A stretch of DNA of 64,000 nt, taken from NCBI GenBank assembly GCA_037577475.1, contig CM075189.1, positions 12,184,839 through 12,248,838 on the forward strand. The letters run 5' to 3'. The notes under the pieces were generated by a model. That model was not told the DNA's origin. It saw only the letters and a program-made list of their open reading frames with translations, and made no database searches. The translations under genes and the position numbers were made by a program. Shown here piece after piece: positions 24,886 through 37,797 of this stretch (its first letter is position 1; every line of letters begins with the position of its first letter). Origin of the DNA: Chaunax sp. Z400 (lineage: Eukaryota; Chordata; Actinopteri; Lophiiformes; Chaunacidae).

Positions 24886-27514
24886 CGCATTCACTTATTG
24901 AACCAAACTGCAGGCTGTTTTTGATGAGTGTAAGGAGGAGAGGAAAAGAGACACAAAAACAAGGAGAGAGCAACAAAATTTATGTGTTTTTAAAAAACTG
25001 TGTTGTTATCTTTGATCGTTATCTGAACATCTTTTCTTCCTTTACGGACTCAGAATAACGTCAAAACTAGATCATCATCAAGCAGCACAGAGTTTCTGAT
25101 TCCTCATCCCTGCTGTATGTGTCAGGTAACAGCAGGTTTGGAGTGGTTAACAATTAACCACTTTTAATGGCCTGATTGAGCTGATCAAGCTTCACATTCT
25201 GTAGTTGAAATTTTAAAAAAGAGTTTACTGTCAAGTGAGAAAATCATAAAAAGTTGAGTAAACAGTATTTTGTAATTAAGAACCTTGCAGCATCAGTCAA
25301 ACTGTACATCAGGTCTATATGTTGGCACATTTAGTAGCATGAAGTCCTGCATGTCCTGAATGCACCATGTGTTACTAATCTAATCAATACTAAAATCACT
25401 TTCTTCGACATTGAGTGCTCTATAGAGCACGAACACATTAACAGACTTCAAATATAGCTAGTGACAGAAACAGGATGTTGAACAGGACAAACTGTTCATG
25501 TCAGAGAATAAAATCATCACTTGACTTCAATTCACTGAAAAGGAGCTTGAATTATCCCAACAAAGTGTGACTCAGCGCTCAGCTCTAAAAAAGAGACGGA
25601 CTTCAGTCGTAATGACTCAGCCAATCCGCTGCTTTTCAGAGCTCTCAACGTCAGATGAGTTCAAGAGCTTTTACTGACCCCACAAACATGACTGCTCCTC
25701 GAACGCTGACCAGCAAGACAAACAGAGGAGGCGAAATCTGCAAGCTAAAATGTTAGCTATGAGGTCTTAGCAGGTCGTTACAATAAGTTTGTTGCTGCTA
25801 AGCTTTACGCTGCCCTCTAGTGGCCAGAAATCACTCGATGCAGCTTTAAAGTTAAGAAAAATAAATAAATTCACTTGTATTTTGGGGGTTTAGAGCAGCA
25901 CAAAAATAAAAGTCACGTAGGACAAACAATTTTTAAGAAAAATTTAGATAAAAAACAAAAAGATTATATAAAGTTGTACAATTTCCTGCTCATAATTAAG
26001 GGTCACACAGCTGCGTATGAGATCTTGTCCTCCTCCAGCACTTCCTCAAAGATCCCGAGGTATTCCCTGGCCTGACAGACCAGAGATGTAATCCCACCAG
26101 TGAGCTCTGGGTATTCCCCGGGGCTCCTCCCAGATGGTCACAATAAAATATCACAACTCATGACAAATTCTCCCCAAGAGTTGCCACAGCCTGATATTTT
26201 ATCTCAGCATTTCTCTCTGATCGGATGCCAAATAAAAGTATTTTACATTTCTGAAGCTGAAACAATCAGATGTTTGACATTTGACTCGATGATTGAAAGA
26301 TGATTTGCCATCTTCATTGAATCACATGCCCAGACATTCGGTTGATCAATCTCTAATCTAGATTGAAGGCAATGCATTGTGGGTTTGATCGCACCCTCGT
26401 CTCACAGCAACAAACTGAACTGGATCAACTCTGTGGCTCAAACCAATAAAATAACTTTAAAGCCAGTAAACAGCCTCAGATCACAAACACACGCAAACCA
26501 GTTTCAGGATGATCATCAGTTGGAATTGATATGCACACAAAAAAGTTGAGCTCTGCAGGAAAGCAATGCAATAAAAGCAGACGTAATCAGAGACGCATCT
26601 GCAGAGGAGCTGCTCCTCGTTAGAGGGGGAGCAGATTTTCACATCCACAAGTAAAAAGGAGGACATCTGGTGTTCCTGCTGCCCTTCACGTGTTCACTCC
26701 TTACTATAAGTGTTTCAAAGTGTGTGTGCATGTGTGTGTTTGTGAGTCAGTCTGATGAGACCTGACATCCACTATGACACACAACTTCTGCATTGACTGA
26801 AGGATTGCAGGCACTCTGGCTGCGTTGCAGTCCTGCTGCTCACATGGTTCTTTATCTCCAGGCTCGGAGCCGTGGGCGAGCTGAAGCATACTCTGTCCAT
26901 ATCAGCCAAATACACTGTGTACCTGCACCTTTGATCGAGGCACGTCGATTTCCTGCATGTCTGCACCATAAAAATTACATAACCTTAATAATAAAAGGCC
27001 TGAAGTAACCAAGAGTGAAATTAGACACGTTTTTCCAACTACAAATGATGCATTTAGGAACTGTTAGCAAACAGTGAATGTCAAACAATGAAAAGGAATA
27101 AACTGCAGCAGATAGAGACAAGATTTCAGAGAGTATCATTATCTTATCAAGAATAATGCAGCAAGAAACTCACTGAGAAGTTTACTCCTTCCTTACTCCC
27201 TTTAAAAGCAACCTGAAATCTCATTTGCATGACGTCATTTTGTAAATGAAGGAATAGAGTCTCTTGACTTAAACAGCTGGAATCTCAGTTTAGGATAAAA
27301 CTCCATACGTTTGTTTCAGTTTAAGATGACCATCAGTTATAAATGAGCAGAAATAGCCTATGCAGAAAAAAACGTGAATTTAAAAAAAGGACAAACTATA
27401 GTTAAATGAGTGTAAACCCCTTAAAACCCCAGCAGTAAAGCGCAGTTAGTCCCTGAACCCCCCAGAAACAGAGGAGCTGATCCTCTAATATGACTGATTT
27501 CCCCCCACTTACAG
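24884..27514. other. Intergenic
   Basis: Contains the inverted non-LTR scrap at 25990. A CTGCCCTCTAGTGGCC motif at about 25812, often seen at the ends of fish repeats, hints at another decayed element at 25740-25850. Confidence 0.45.
25990..26145 (-). mobile_element. Second copy of the RTE-like non-LTR fragment, inverted
   Basis: On the minus strand, TGGGAGGAGCCCCGGGGA, then TGGTGGGATTACATCTCT and CAGGGAATACCTCGGGATC. These are in the same order as in the 11.3-kb copy (GGAGGAGACCCCGGGG, then GGAGGGATTACATATCTC and CTCGGGATCC). Confidence 0.65.
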
Positions 27515-27589
27515 ATTCCGGGGGGCTTCAGCCTCCTGCTTCAGGCACAGGGCTGACAGTCAGTCAGGCTGCCCCACAGCTTCACACAG
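27515..27589 (+). other. Candidate internal exon (unknown transcript)
   Basis: 75 nt with a very good acceptor (TGATTTCCCCCCACTTACAG) and donor (CACAG then GTATGA). Two frames are open. One of them fits phase-wise after the 22.25-kb candidate. The same bases also spell a minus-strand donor (GTAAGT at 27512-27507), so strand is unsettled. Confidence 0.2.
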
Positions 27590-27984
27590 GTATGAAAATC
27601 AGAGTACGGATGCTGCCCACGTGGAGGTCAAAGACCCAAGAAAATGATCGGCTATAATATTCAATTTATATATATTACTGAATCAATCGTTGGCAAATAG
27701 AATTTGACGCTATTTATTAGACATGGATCATACAAACACCATCACAAGTACTATGACATCATCACTACACGTTTCTTTAACAATTGTAATGATGTCAAAG
27801 TTCCTTATTCAGTTCCTCCAAGGTGACTTTAAACTTAACACCACAAACTTCACTTCACAGCAAGGAACGTGAGGATTAAAAGTGACTTTTCATTTGAGGG
27901 AGGTCACACACCGCCACCTCCTCCACAGAGGTCAGCTGGAACCCAAACACCAGCCTGGTAATGACTGGGAAGAAAAAGCCAAGT

Positions 27985-28530
27985 GAACTCACCGTGTCCA
28001 TGTGGAGAAACCAGGTCCTGGAAGCATGTCACGACACTAAATCCCCGTGAGCCAGAATCGCAGCTGTCTTCAGTCCGAGCTCAGTGAGAAACCAGAACCT
28101 GAACCTTGGAGGAGAAGAACAGCTGAGCGGGGTTGCGCCTCACGCTCGGGAGTCTTCAGTGAAATGCTAAGAGGAGCGCAGCGCACAAGTGGGAAGAAGT
28201 GTCCGCGCGCAAAGAGCCGACGCTCGGTGCGCGTCTGGAGACGCAGCGGAGAGCCCGGAGAAGGGTTCGCGGAGAGGGGGGGGGGGGTGGTATTTGGAGA
28301 GTCAGCGCGAAGTCTGAGCGGAGTCTGCGGCGGAGATGTTGAGCTATGCCGCTCTCACAGCGGACATGAACCCGCTGCGGTCTAGTCCCTCCTCTTCAGC
28401 CCTGAAGTGCAGGGAGCTCCCACCCCTCTCTCTCCTGTCATTGTCACTCTACATCTGTCCGACGTGATTCATGTGGTTGTAGTGACGTCGCTGCTCATCT
28501 GTGCGCTGGAGTGAAAGGAGAGATGTGATT
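27985..28530. promoter_or_regulatory. GC/CpG-rich island, probable promoter
   Basis: Rich in CG dinucleotides (CCGCGCGC, GTGCGCGTCTGG, GACGCAGCGGAG) within an otherwise AT-rich, CpG-poor desert. It contains a CRE-like TGACGTCG at 28483-28490. Direction is not proved. The strongest splice donor beside it (27992) is on the minus strand; see the candidate exon. Confidence 0.55.
27993..28380 (-). other. Candidate first exon of an unidentified gene running leftward
   Basis: On the minus strand the CpG island ends in ...CACATGGACACG directly followed by GTGAGT, a strong splice donor. Two start codons could feed it. One is ATG at 28001 (reads MDT, in-frame stop just upstream). The other is ATG at 28027 (reads MLPGPGFSTWT, ending in phase 2). 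The 5' limit is a guess. No following exon was recognised in the 28 kb to the left, so the gene cannot be named. Confidence 0.35.
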
Positions 28531-28709
28531 GTGGAGGTCAGGGGGGCGCAGAGGCGAATGTTGGGCTGCAGTTTCGACTGCGTTCTGTTTAAAACAGAGA
28601 TTAAACCTTTTTCTTTTTTTCTTTTTTTTTACTCAAGTACTTGACCTTAACTTTGAATGAAAGAAGTGTGAATGTAAATTGTGGCTTTATTCATTTTTAA
28701 CTATTATTG

Positions 28710-29100
28710 TTAAAGGAACATTTCACCTAAAAATGAGGAGTCAGGAATCATCTACTCACCGTACGCTGAGGGAGAACTGGGTGAAGATTTGTAGTCCACA
28801 AAACATTTCTGCAGCTTCACAGCATCAACATTCTCCTAAACATGTGAAGAAGATGGGGACTGGTTTAAAAAAAGAAGAAGAAAGCTCAAACAGCATAATC
28901 TGAGTCTGCAGAAGATCAGAGATCCCAAATAAATCTGAGATGTTTATTCCACCCCTTTTTTTAAGATGAAATCTCAGCTGTAGCCTCTAAGCTAAAAGTG
29001 TTAGCATGCATCCCGTCTAAGGAAGGTGCAGCAGCTCAAATGCATGTGCACGAATGAAGAGAGCTCTGCTGAAGGTGCAGCAACAAGCGTCTGTCGGATC
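28710..29100 (+). mobile_element. MITE with GTTCACC-type left end, 3' end lost
   Basis: Starts TTAAAGGAACATTTCACC then TAAAAATGAG. It shares the AGATGGGGACTGG and GTAGCCTCTAAGCTAAAA segments with the copies at 58.6 and 60.2 kb. No right inverted end was found. Confidence 0.65.
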
Positions 29101-32100
29101 TAACATCAGATTGTAAGGGCTTTATATGTGACTGTGACCTCACACATTGTCTCTCTCTGATCTCATCCAGAACCACAAGCGCCCGCCGTAGACTGGGTGC
29201 ACGCTGGATACAATGTTAGTAAAAGAGATGAAGGAAACCTGCAGGTGCTGGGGTAATGTAGGTAAAACCTCTGGCACAAATAGGACTACAACAGCCATAA
29301 TTCAGTCACTAGACTAGCTCTAATCCAAAGAGTGCAAAGAAAGAAAGAAAAGAAGTCCAGGAAAGGATGTTATCACGCCCTGATTGGCCACGAGGGGGAT
29401 GCACCAAGCTGCTCTCAATCATTAGTAGAAGCCACGCCCTCATCAGGTGATCTGAACATGAGTCAGTTAAAGTGAGTGGAGACAGGAGGGTAAATAATGG
29501 GGCTGCTGCACTGTGGCTGTGTTCATTTAGTCAGCTATTTTTTTTAAATTTCAATTTAAATCTTAGTCCTGTGTCAAATGTCCTTATTAGTTTTTCTCAT
29601 TTTTAGTCACATTATCCTGATTTTTAGTCCAGTGTTTGTCGACTGAAAGTCTGGACATTTTTATTATCGTCAAATAAACTGTAAGTAAGTAAATAATGTA
29701 ATTTTTCTGCGGTTTGAGTGAAAGTGTCCAAACTGAGGATCTCTTAACCTTCTTGAAACCTAAATCTAAATTAGCTGCATCGCTTTAGGAGAAAGAAAAC
29801 ACATTTTTCTTCATGTTTTTGGTGTTTTTCTTTTGGTCAAAGGATGAATGTATGTAATTATTTCATAAGAAGACCAACATTGTTCAGCTGCTACAGAGAG
29901 CTCAGTGCTTCTGCTGTGTTTCTGTATAAGTGAACATAGAGAGGATAATTCCGACACTTTGCATTATATTTCCTGTAAATCAGGCAATTTAAAGCTTGAA
30001 TGCAACAGTGAGTTTCACCATTTAGCCAATTTATTTTCCAGGTTTAGTCAGTGATGTCAGACACCTTCACTGGAGGAGTGAACAAATACAGCTGGCAGCG
30101 TCATGTTGAAAATGTAATTTATGAACATATGATCTCTTACAAGATGGGCAAAATTCAATGAGTCAATGTTGCAGCAACACGATGACATGCATCAGTGAAA
30201 AACTAATTACACAGCGTGGCTTTAAGGAGATGTCATGACTAAGCAAGAATATAGTGATACAAGGCAGAGACGCGAGATGCAGTTCAGAGATTTAATATCA
30301 TGAGTGATACAGAAACAGACCAGGGTCAAAAGCGTCATGCACCTCTCTGAGAAACTCTCCAACACTTTTATCTTAGAGGCTACAGAAAAGATTGCAACTT
30401 TTTAAAAAAAGGGCATAAATAACATATTTTACAAATATGGAGTCATTTTATGTTTGTTTCCAGTTGTTCTTTTACCTTTTAAAACAGGTTTTGTGGATTA
30501 AGAGACTGACTTTCCAGCAGCATGTGGGATAGTAGATAGTCAATAAATAAAACAGACCAATGATGATGAACTTTGCCTAAAGTTTCTCCAAACTTTCGGC
30601 TGAACAGATGGCCCATGGCCGATCTACTGTTCCACCCACGAACAGAGCAGTGAATGAAGAGGCTACAAACCTCCTCTCACTCTGACTCACACTCCACATA
30701 CTGTATGTCCACATATAATGAATTTAAATGAGTGTTTGCACAATATGGAAATCAGATAAAGGTCCGTCTTAACTGTGCGAACAGAACAGACTGACCCTGC
30801 ACAGTTAGAACGGAGGCTGGTTCTGTCGGGGAATTGAATGCATGGATCTTTCTGCTCTTGCAGGTGCAGGAATGAGAAAAAAAACACATTGTGAAGACAG
30901 CATATTTGAATAAATGATGAGCTCACTTAGCTTGTAGGTGGGCAGGTAAACAGGTCTAAGGACAGTAGTTAGCGAATGAAAGCAAAGGAAAACCAAACAC
31001 AAAGAAACGCTGACAGGGCAGTTTCTAAAGTTGATTATGGAAGCATGAAAATAACTGAAATATTGAAAGTTGCAAACATTTGAAAAATAAAATCTTAAAT
31101 TTTCGCCCTTCCTGCATGTATGGAAGTCATTTAAAGGCCGTTCTGTTTTTGTTTGTGTACAAATTGCCACACAGTTAGCTTCAAGTGGCTAATGTGGCTA
31201 GCATTAGTGTGGTCACAAAATGGTTAACATAACACGTATGAATAGTAACTACAGATAGGTTGCTATAGAGCAATGAAAATAATAACATGAAAACTGATTT
31301 TGATTCCATTTTAAGGCGGATTCTGTATCACTTTTTCACTTTTTCACTTTGAGATATAGCCTTTTAAAAACACACATTAAATGTAAGAGCAAAGATAGAT
31401 TTATATAGATATATTTTAATGGTCAGTATATTTGTAGTGATGCAAAGCCGCTTCAATGCACACAAAGCCTTCTTAATTAATTACCAGAGCTCAAATAAAA
31501 GCTGTTAACGTCTCGTCGTCAGACTGTAGACGTCGGTCTGCAAACACAAACATGAACTTTGAAGTTCATGCTCACATCTACTGTCTCCGTCTCTCATTCA
31601 GAGACAGAGTCAGACTCTACAGGTCATTTCTACATAACTCATCCTAATCAGCATGAACAAGCTTCTCAAATAGCATCAGAAAGCAATCCACCATTCTTTG
31701 TGACTGAGTTACGCTGATAATTCAGCCATGAGAGCAAACCGACTCCTCAATAAGTGGGTTTGAAATCCAGCAAGTATTGGATGTGTTTCTAAGAATACTT
31801 TTATAGGCTTGATTTACCAGAATTTCTGGCTTGTTTTTTAATGTGATCTCGACATCAAATATGATTGTAAATTCATATAATGTCAATTTCTTAGCAAGCT
31901 AATCACAGCGTCTTTGTTAACAGTCACTGTCCTTCTGGATCTGGACCCCCATGATGATGGGTTTTATATGGGATTTGTGGCTCAGCTGCAGAGTCTCTGC
32001 TCCTGCTAAAAGCTTTAGTAGAGAACCAGTCGAGTATTTTCCAAATCTGTAATGACTTAGTGTAATGTTGGTTCTTACCTCTATTCTTTTGCTCTGTCTT

Positions 32101-33529
32101 CTTATTTACAACGGAACAATGGTGGATTTAATACCTTCCTCAGTTTGGTTGAGGTCAGTTTTGCTCCAGCATTTCATGAGGATCACAGATATATTCACAG
32201 CATTGTGGATCATCTGTGGATCAGGTGATAATTCATTATATTGCTGATGGGTTACAGGTGAGCGAAACGTCTCCCCAATAAGAAAGATGGTGTTTTAAAG
32301 TAGGATATTGGGGATAGATTCCTGTGGGGGTTGCCATGGGAGCCAAAAAAGGGGGCGTTTCTAATGACTGTACACAAATTCAATAAAACATTCACATTTT
32401 AGCTAATTATTAGTTTTATTATTATTATTAACTGTTTAATTGGTAGCTAGTCAGGCTATAGTGGGTGGGAACTATTTCTAGAATAGAAGAATTTAAAATT
32501 GATCAGCTGACATTTGTATTAATTTAAATGAATGTGGTTTTGAGTCATCTGCACTGATGTGAAGATGCTTCCTGCTCTGCTGGTAAACTATTTCCCCTGG
32601 GATGAACAGCATCACATTCTACCCTAACAACACACAAGGTGCATTAGAGATGTTGAGAAAGTGCAACCAAACTTTCATCTCTCCTGATTTTCCCCAAATG
32701 GTTCTGGGCTCAGTGGGATCTGTGTGGTCTGGCGTAATGGTTTCCTCTGATGAGCTTTCTCGCCTCGCCATTTTTCCCCCTCCGTCGTCTCATTTCACAA
32801 AATCATTACATACGAGGCTGTTTTCTGTGACCCACTTTGCCTTCCCTTCACTGTGGGCCTTATATGGGCTCTGCCACGGCGATAGTTGATGGTAATATTA
32901 TGTATCAGGAAGAAAAATCTGTCTTGATGTGGTTTGAATGTTCAATGTGACGAATCACAGCAGACGTATGAATACGCTTTAATTTACAGACGTCCCACAT
33001 TTCCCCAGGTGTGACAGTCTAATACATTAAAGACATCAATAGGCTTGAATTGATTAAAACTCCTCCTCCACGGTTGGTGCCTCCAGAAATGTGTGTATTA
33101 ATACAATATCATGACAGGTCGGGTTTTTTTCACTATGTTTTAATGTAAAACTCCTTTTTTATAGCAAATAATACTTTGAACCATGAATATGTTTTATTTT
33201 TTTCTCCCTCTCTGCAAGGAAACACCTGATTTCTGCATCCTTTTTTCCCCTTTATTGGATTACGATGATCTGCTCTTCATGCCTGCGTCTGATCAGCACC
33301 TGAAGAAGTTGGACACTGTATAACTGTTGTGTTTAAAGATTCATTACTGGCTGTGGAAATCACACTCACCACTGTACTATGTGTCCATCTCTGTATGTCC
33401 ACAGACTTTTGCATTGGTTGGGTATTTATTTATAAATCTCTCCTTGGGCTGCTTCCTTTATATCTTTGTACATTTATGTGTAGAAAACAAAATCAATACG
33501 GTCAGAAGTGTAAAATCCAAAGACTGTAA
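29101..33529. other. Intergenic, AT-rich
   Basis: No gene or recognisable transposon seen in 4.4 kb; the longest unannotated block of the window together with 52.1-54.3 kb. Confidence 0.5.
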
Positions 33530-33810
33530 TCAAAACAAAATGCTGCCGCCAGGCTTTTAACACAGATAGGAGGAGAAGCAACCACATCACACCAGCTTAC
33601 CTGTGAGTTTTAGAATTGATTTAAAGTTTTTCCTGCCTTTATCTGTGATCTGCTGACTCCATATGATGCCTGAGATCTTCCAGCAGGGCCCTGCTGGCTC
33701 CAAAATCTAGACTGTGCCACAAAAAGGTGACGGAGCCTTTGTGGTCTGTGGAACTCCTTACCTGAAGAACCCCAGGGAGGAAAAGTCAGCATCCTCTTTT
33801 AAACCTCTTT
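33530..33810 (+). mobile_element. LINE (L2/Rex1-type) 3' ORF fragment
   Basis: The plus strand shows, with frame changes, a QNAAARLLT-like start, an FKVF-like IDFKVLL block, and GLWNSLPEEPQG near 33750. These are end-of-ORF landmarks of L2/Rex1-type elements. Stops and indels throughout. Confidence 0.6.
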
Positions 33811-36119
33811 CATCATATGTTGGCAGATTATAGCCTGATATAGCAGAAACAGGGTCAGGAACAACCACAGGTTTTAACCACATACCGCTGAAAACAAACT
33901 TCATATTTACGACCTGGCTGTGACTCCCACTGAAAGAGGCTTTTAGCTGAAGCAGACCACGACTGAATTCCAGCTCTCTGTGGTCCAGAGGAATGACTTC
34001 AAACCCTGAAGCTTCCTAACTGGGTCACATCTAATTCCCACAGGTTGAATCGGAGTTGTGCATCATTTCACACCTTCTAGCATCTTTGCAGGCTTGTCTA
34101 TAGTGACCCCTGATCACAGCTGCAGAGACATATAAAAAAAAAAAGGATTTTTTTCTCTCTGTTTGATTAATTTGATGATTAAACAAAAAGTGGTTAACAA
34201 AGTGAAAACTGTTAAATATATAAGAACAAAATAAGTCAGATCTGATAGGAATTCCATGAAACATTTTGCAAAATGTTCATTGAATTTCATGAAGTTGTTT
34301 TTTGGTAAGTCTGATGACTTTTGCATGTTTTGCACGTCAATCTGTGCTTTTCTACCATTTGGAATAGTTTGGTGCCTTTTCTGGGACAGCAGATGTTTTG
34401 TGGAGGCGGCAGAGAAAACAACCATCAGACAGGATCAGCCATCTTTGTTACTGCTGAGGTCCATTTCTCCTTCTCTCTCTGGCTTCTCTCCCCTTCCTCT
34501 CTTTACCTTCTCTCCATCCTCTTCTTCGTGTTTTTTTTTTTGTCCTTTAGTTCTCATTCTTCGCTGTATTTATATTTCTTCTCTGTCTCTTCCTCCTTTG
34601 CTTCCTTTCGCCCCCATATTCTCTTCTCATTTCGCCTCATTTTACTGGCCTTGCTGCCCCAGAAGGTTTTCACAGTCCATGAGCTGCTGCCTTATCGAAA
34701 CACTGCAGAGGAGGATTTAGGCTGGAGCTGCGTCACCTTGACGAGTTCAAATAGGTTTTTCTCCTTTGTTTATAATTATATTTAAAGTAACTGTGTGCTT
34801 CGTGGAACATTTTAACATAAACAAGTTACCGCTTGAATTTAGAGTTTACTCACATATTTTACTGTTGACAATATTTTTGCATTTTGCATAAAAGCCACGT
34901 CGGACTCTGCAGGACATATTTGGGTTGTTTTACCACATAAAGTAGAAAGTAGGGGATTCTTTTCCAGATTCAATGCAACCAAAGAAAAAAACAACTTACT
35001 CTTAAGTTACACAAAATGAAGATAAAAGTTTCAAAAACACACAGGGTTTATGTGAAACCTTGAAAACAGCTAACGCTAACAAGAGAACCTATAAATTACC
35101 AATCAAGGCTTTCGTATAACAAACATTACACAAATACGTCACTTTGTTTTTCACTGTTTTCTGCAGCACAGCAGCTGTTTAGGCTTTAATTGATGGGTGC
35201 CATGGTTTCCAGTATCACCGGCTGGACTGTGGGCACTGAGCCTGGTGCTGGTCAGCATCCATCTCTGATCCACAGAGACGCTCGCTCTGCCAGTTTATAT
35301 CCTCCTTTCAAAGCCATGTAATCTTCAACTTGATTCTGACTGTAGAATTTTTCACATCTCTCCGTCTCTCCCCCCCCCCATCTCCTCTCGGTCTCATATC
35401 AACGTCAATACTGCAGGAAAACAACTGCTTTGCTTTGCTCTCTCCCCAGATGTCTCTTTTTATTCCCACTGCAAGTATTGGAGCAAAGACTGTGTGAACA
35501 GAACTCAACAGCTTTCCTGTTAGAGAGAAAAAGTTCAGTTTGGAGAAAATATTGATTTGGCTTTGTTTCTGCTGCCTGGTTCATCTTGTGATATTGTGAG
35601 AATAATATGATAAGCAATAAGAATGAAGGAAAAATATACCAGAGAAATGGATTAAAATTAAGGAGCAAGCATGAATTAAAACAAAACAACCCTGACCTGA
35701 GGGGATGTGCTCAAATGTCCACTTACTGTGGAAGAATGCTGCTCTGTTGAAGGTCTTCTGTTCTTCATGCCGACTGATGGATTGAAGGATTTTCGCTAAC
35801 ATAAGACGGTAAATATTCTTCTAATGGAAAATCCACTGTGGTTATTGTTTTTCTGGCAGGAAAATATCCGCCTCCATTAAATCAACACCCACTCCAGTCC
35901 AAATCTAACATTATGGCTGGATAATAAGAGACCACTTTAAGAAAAGCCATTAGTTTCAATTTCAGATACAATTTTCCACTAATCTGTTTTTAATGGTGAA
36001 ACAAAAGCCTCGTCGGAGCCAAAACCTTTCATGGTTTGTCTCTCTCAGCTCATTCCACAGCCTGGTCTCAGCATATAGTGCATGAATACTGCAGTAATGT
36101 CTTGAGTCATTACATCTGA
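33811..36119. other. Intergenic
   Basis: Pyrimidine tract and candidate exon at 34457-34785; otherwise nothing recognised. Confidence 0.5.
34663..34785 (+). other. Candidate terminal exon after a long pyrimidine tract
   Basis: About 200 nt of C/T-rich DNA (34457-34660) ends in TTGCTGCCCCAG. The following frame reads KVFTVHELLPYRNTAEEDLG then WSCVTLTSSN and stops at 34783-34785. It looks protein-like but is unknown to me. Confidence 0.22.
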
Positions 36120-36540
36120 CGAGGAGGTTATGTTTTTATCTCCTAAATGACTCTGATTCTGAGATCGTTAGCGTAATATCCCAAAATGTTTTTATCGGAT
36201 TCCCATGAAATACGGCAGAGAGTTGGCTCTGCATGGGAAAAAGATGAAAGGTTCTATGTAACTGAAGTTATTATTATTATTACCTTCACCAGGGTCCAAC
36301 AGTTTCCTTAAATTCAATCAAGCCCTGTAACCATAATTGACACACACTCATAGATATCAACCTCCTAAATGTGCCTCTTTTTTTTCTTTCATCATCATCA
36401 TCAATGCTTTATTCCCTGTAAAATGAAAGAAAATGTCAAAATGTTGAAACAAAACAGAAATCCTGGATCCGCCCCTTTATCTGGATAAACACCAAAATAT
36501 AATGGAGTCTATTCTGGCCCAAGACCAAACCTCCCACCTG
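36120..36540. repeat. Inverted copy of the same dispersed repeat
   Basis: GAGGAGGTTATGTTTTTATC at one end, ATTACCTTCACCAGGGTCC in the middle, and CTGGATCCGCCCCTTTATCT then GGATAAACACCAAAAT near the other end are hallmark segments of the family at 10.24 and 38.16 kb, rearranged and decayed. Confidence 0.45.
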
Positions 36541-36804
36541 TCCTGGTTTTGGGCCTAGAGTCTTATTTTGAAGGCTTGTCGTGATGCTTTTGTGTGACTG
36601 TTTCCTGTCTTGTGTTTTTTGTCTTTACACTTTCTGTCGTTGCTGTTCTTATTTGTTTATTTAGCTCTGTGTTACCCTCCGTCCCTGTTTCATGTATTTG
36701 GATTTTTGTACTTCCTCCTTCCTCTCATGTCTTAAAGATTTATGTTTCTTCTTCTCTGTGTTCTTTATCTGTCTGCTCCTTTTTTCTGTTTGTTCTCCAG
36801 AGTG

Positions 36805-37238
36805 TGATTGTCTGATTGTCTCCTCCTGTCCTGATTGTCTCCTGTCTCTGATTGTCTCCTCCTGTCTCTGATTGTCTCCTCCTGTCTCTGATTGTCTCCT
36901 GTCTCTGATTGTCTCCTGTCTCTGATTGTCTCCTCCTGTCCTGATTGTCTCCTCCTGTCTCTGATTGTCTCCTGTCTCTGATTGTCTCCTGTCTCTGATT
37001 GTCTCCTCCTGTCCTGATTGTCTCTTCCTGTCTCTGATTGTCTCCTGTCTCTGATTGTCTCCTGTCTCTGATTGTCTCCTCCTGTCTCTGATTGTCTCCT
37101 GTCCTGATTGTTTCCTCCTGTCTCTGATTGTCTCCTGTCTCTGATTGTCTCCTCCTGTCTCCGATTGTCTCCTCCTGTCTCTGATTGTCTCCTCCTGTCT
37201 CTGATTGTCTCCTCCTGTCTCTGATTGTCTCCTCCTCC
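36805..37238 (+). repeat. Pyrimidine-rich minisatellite, mixed 17- and 20-bp units, about 430 bp
   Basis: Units GATTGTCTCCTGTCTCT (17 bp) and the same with an extra CTC (20 bp), plus variants lacking TCT. The two lengths are interspersed. The minus strand has an open frame of RQSETGGDNQ-type repeats with no recognisable fold. Confidence 0.95.
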
Positions 37239-37438
37239 CTGTGCCACCTGTTCCTTATCTCCTCTCCTTACTGCACATGTCTGTAGTTAGTCTGTGTGTT
37301 TGTGTGTCAATGTCTCATCACACATCCCAGCTGTTCTTTCGTGTTCCCAGTGTTCCCAGTAAGTGTACTCAGTTATGACTTTTGCCTTTTGATTTGGATC
37401 TGTTGTTTTTGGATATTTGGATTCCCTGTGTACCCATT

Positions 37439-37440
<2 letters not shown>

Positions 37441-37483
<43 letters not shown>
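37441..37483 (+). repeat. (TC)n microsatellite
   Basis: About 43 bp of TC with one TTC break. A similar (TC)n preceded by C11 is at 21510-21546. Confidence 0.95.
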
Positions 37484-37484
<1 letters not shown>

Positions 37485-37652
37485 AGGAGTCTCAGGGAGG
37501 AAGTGAAGAAGTTAGGCTGAAGTTTTACTAATGATATTCTCACTCACTTGATTCCCAATTAATATCCAAAGGATCTCCAGGTTTGCATTGTTCTGCTCGA
37601 CCAGACTGAACGCAGCCTGCTGCGCAAAGCACAGGTAATTAGCTGGGATGGA

Positions 37653-37797
<145 letters not shown>

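Noticed and set aside
28047..28385. 112-codon plus-strand ORF in the CpG island
   Set aside because: Arg/Ser/Gly-rich composition follows from CpG-rich DNA with few stops. There is no domain, and the best splice signal nearby is on the other strand.
36765..37247. 160-codon minus-strand ORF of RQSETGGDNQ repeats
   Set aside because: It is the translation of a minisatellite. Mixed 17- and 20-bp units would not preserve a frame under selection, and no start region or gene context is present.
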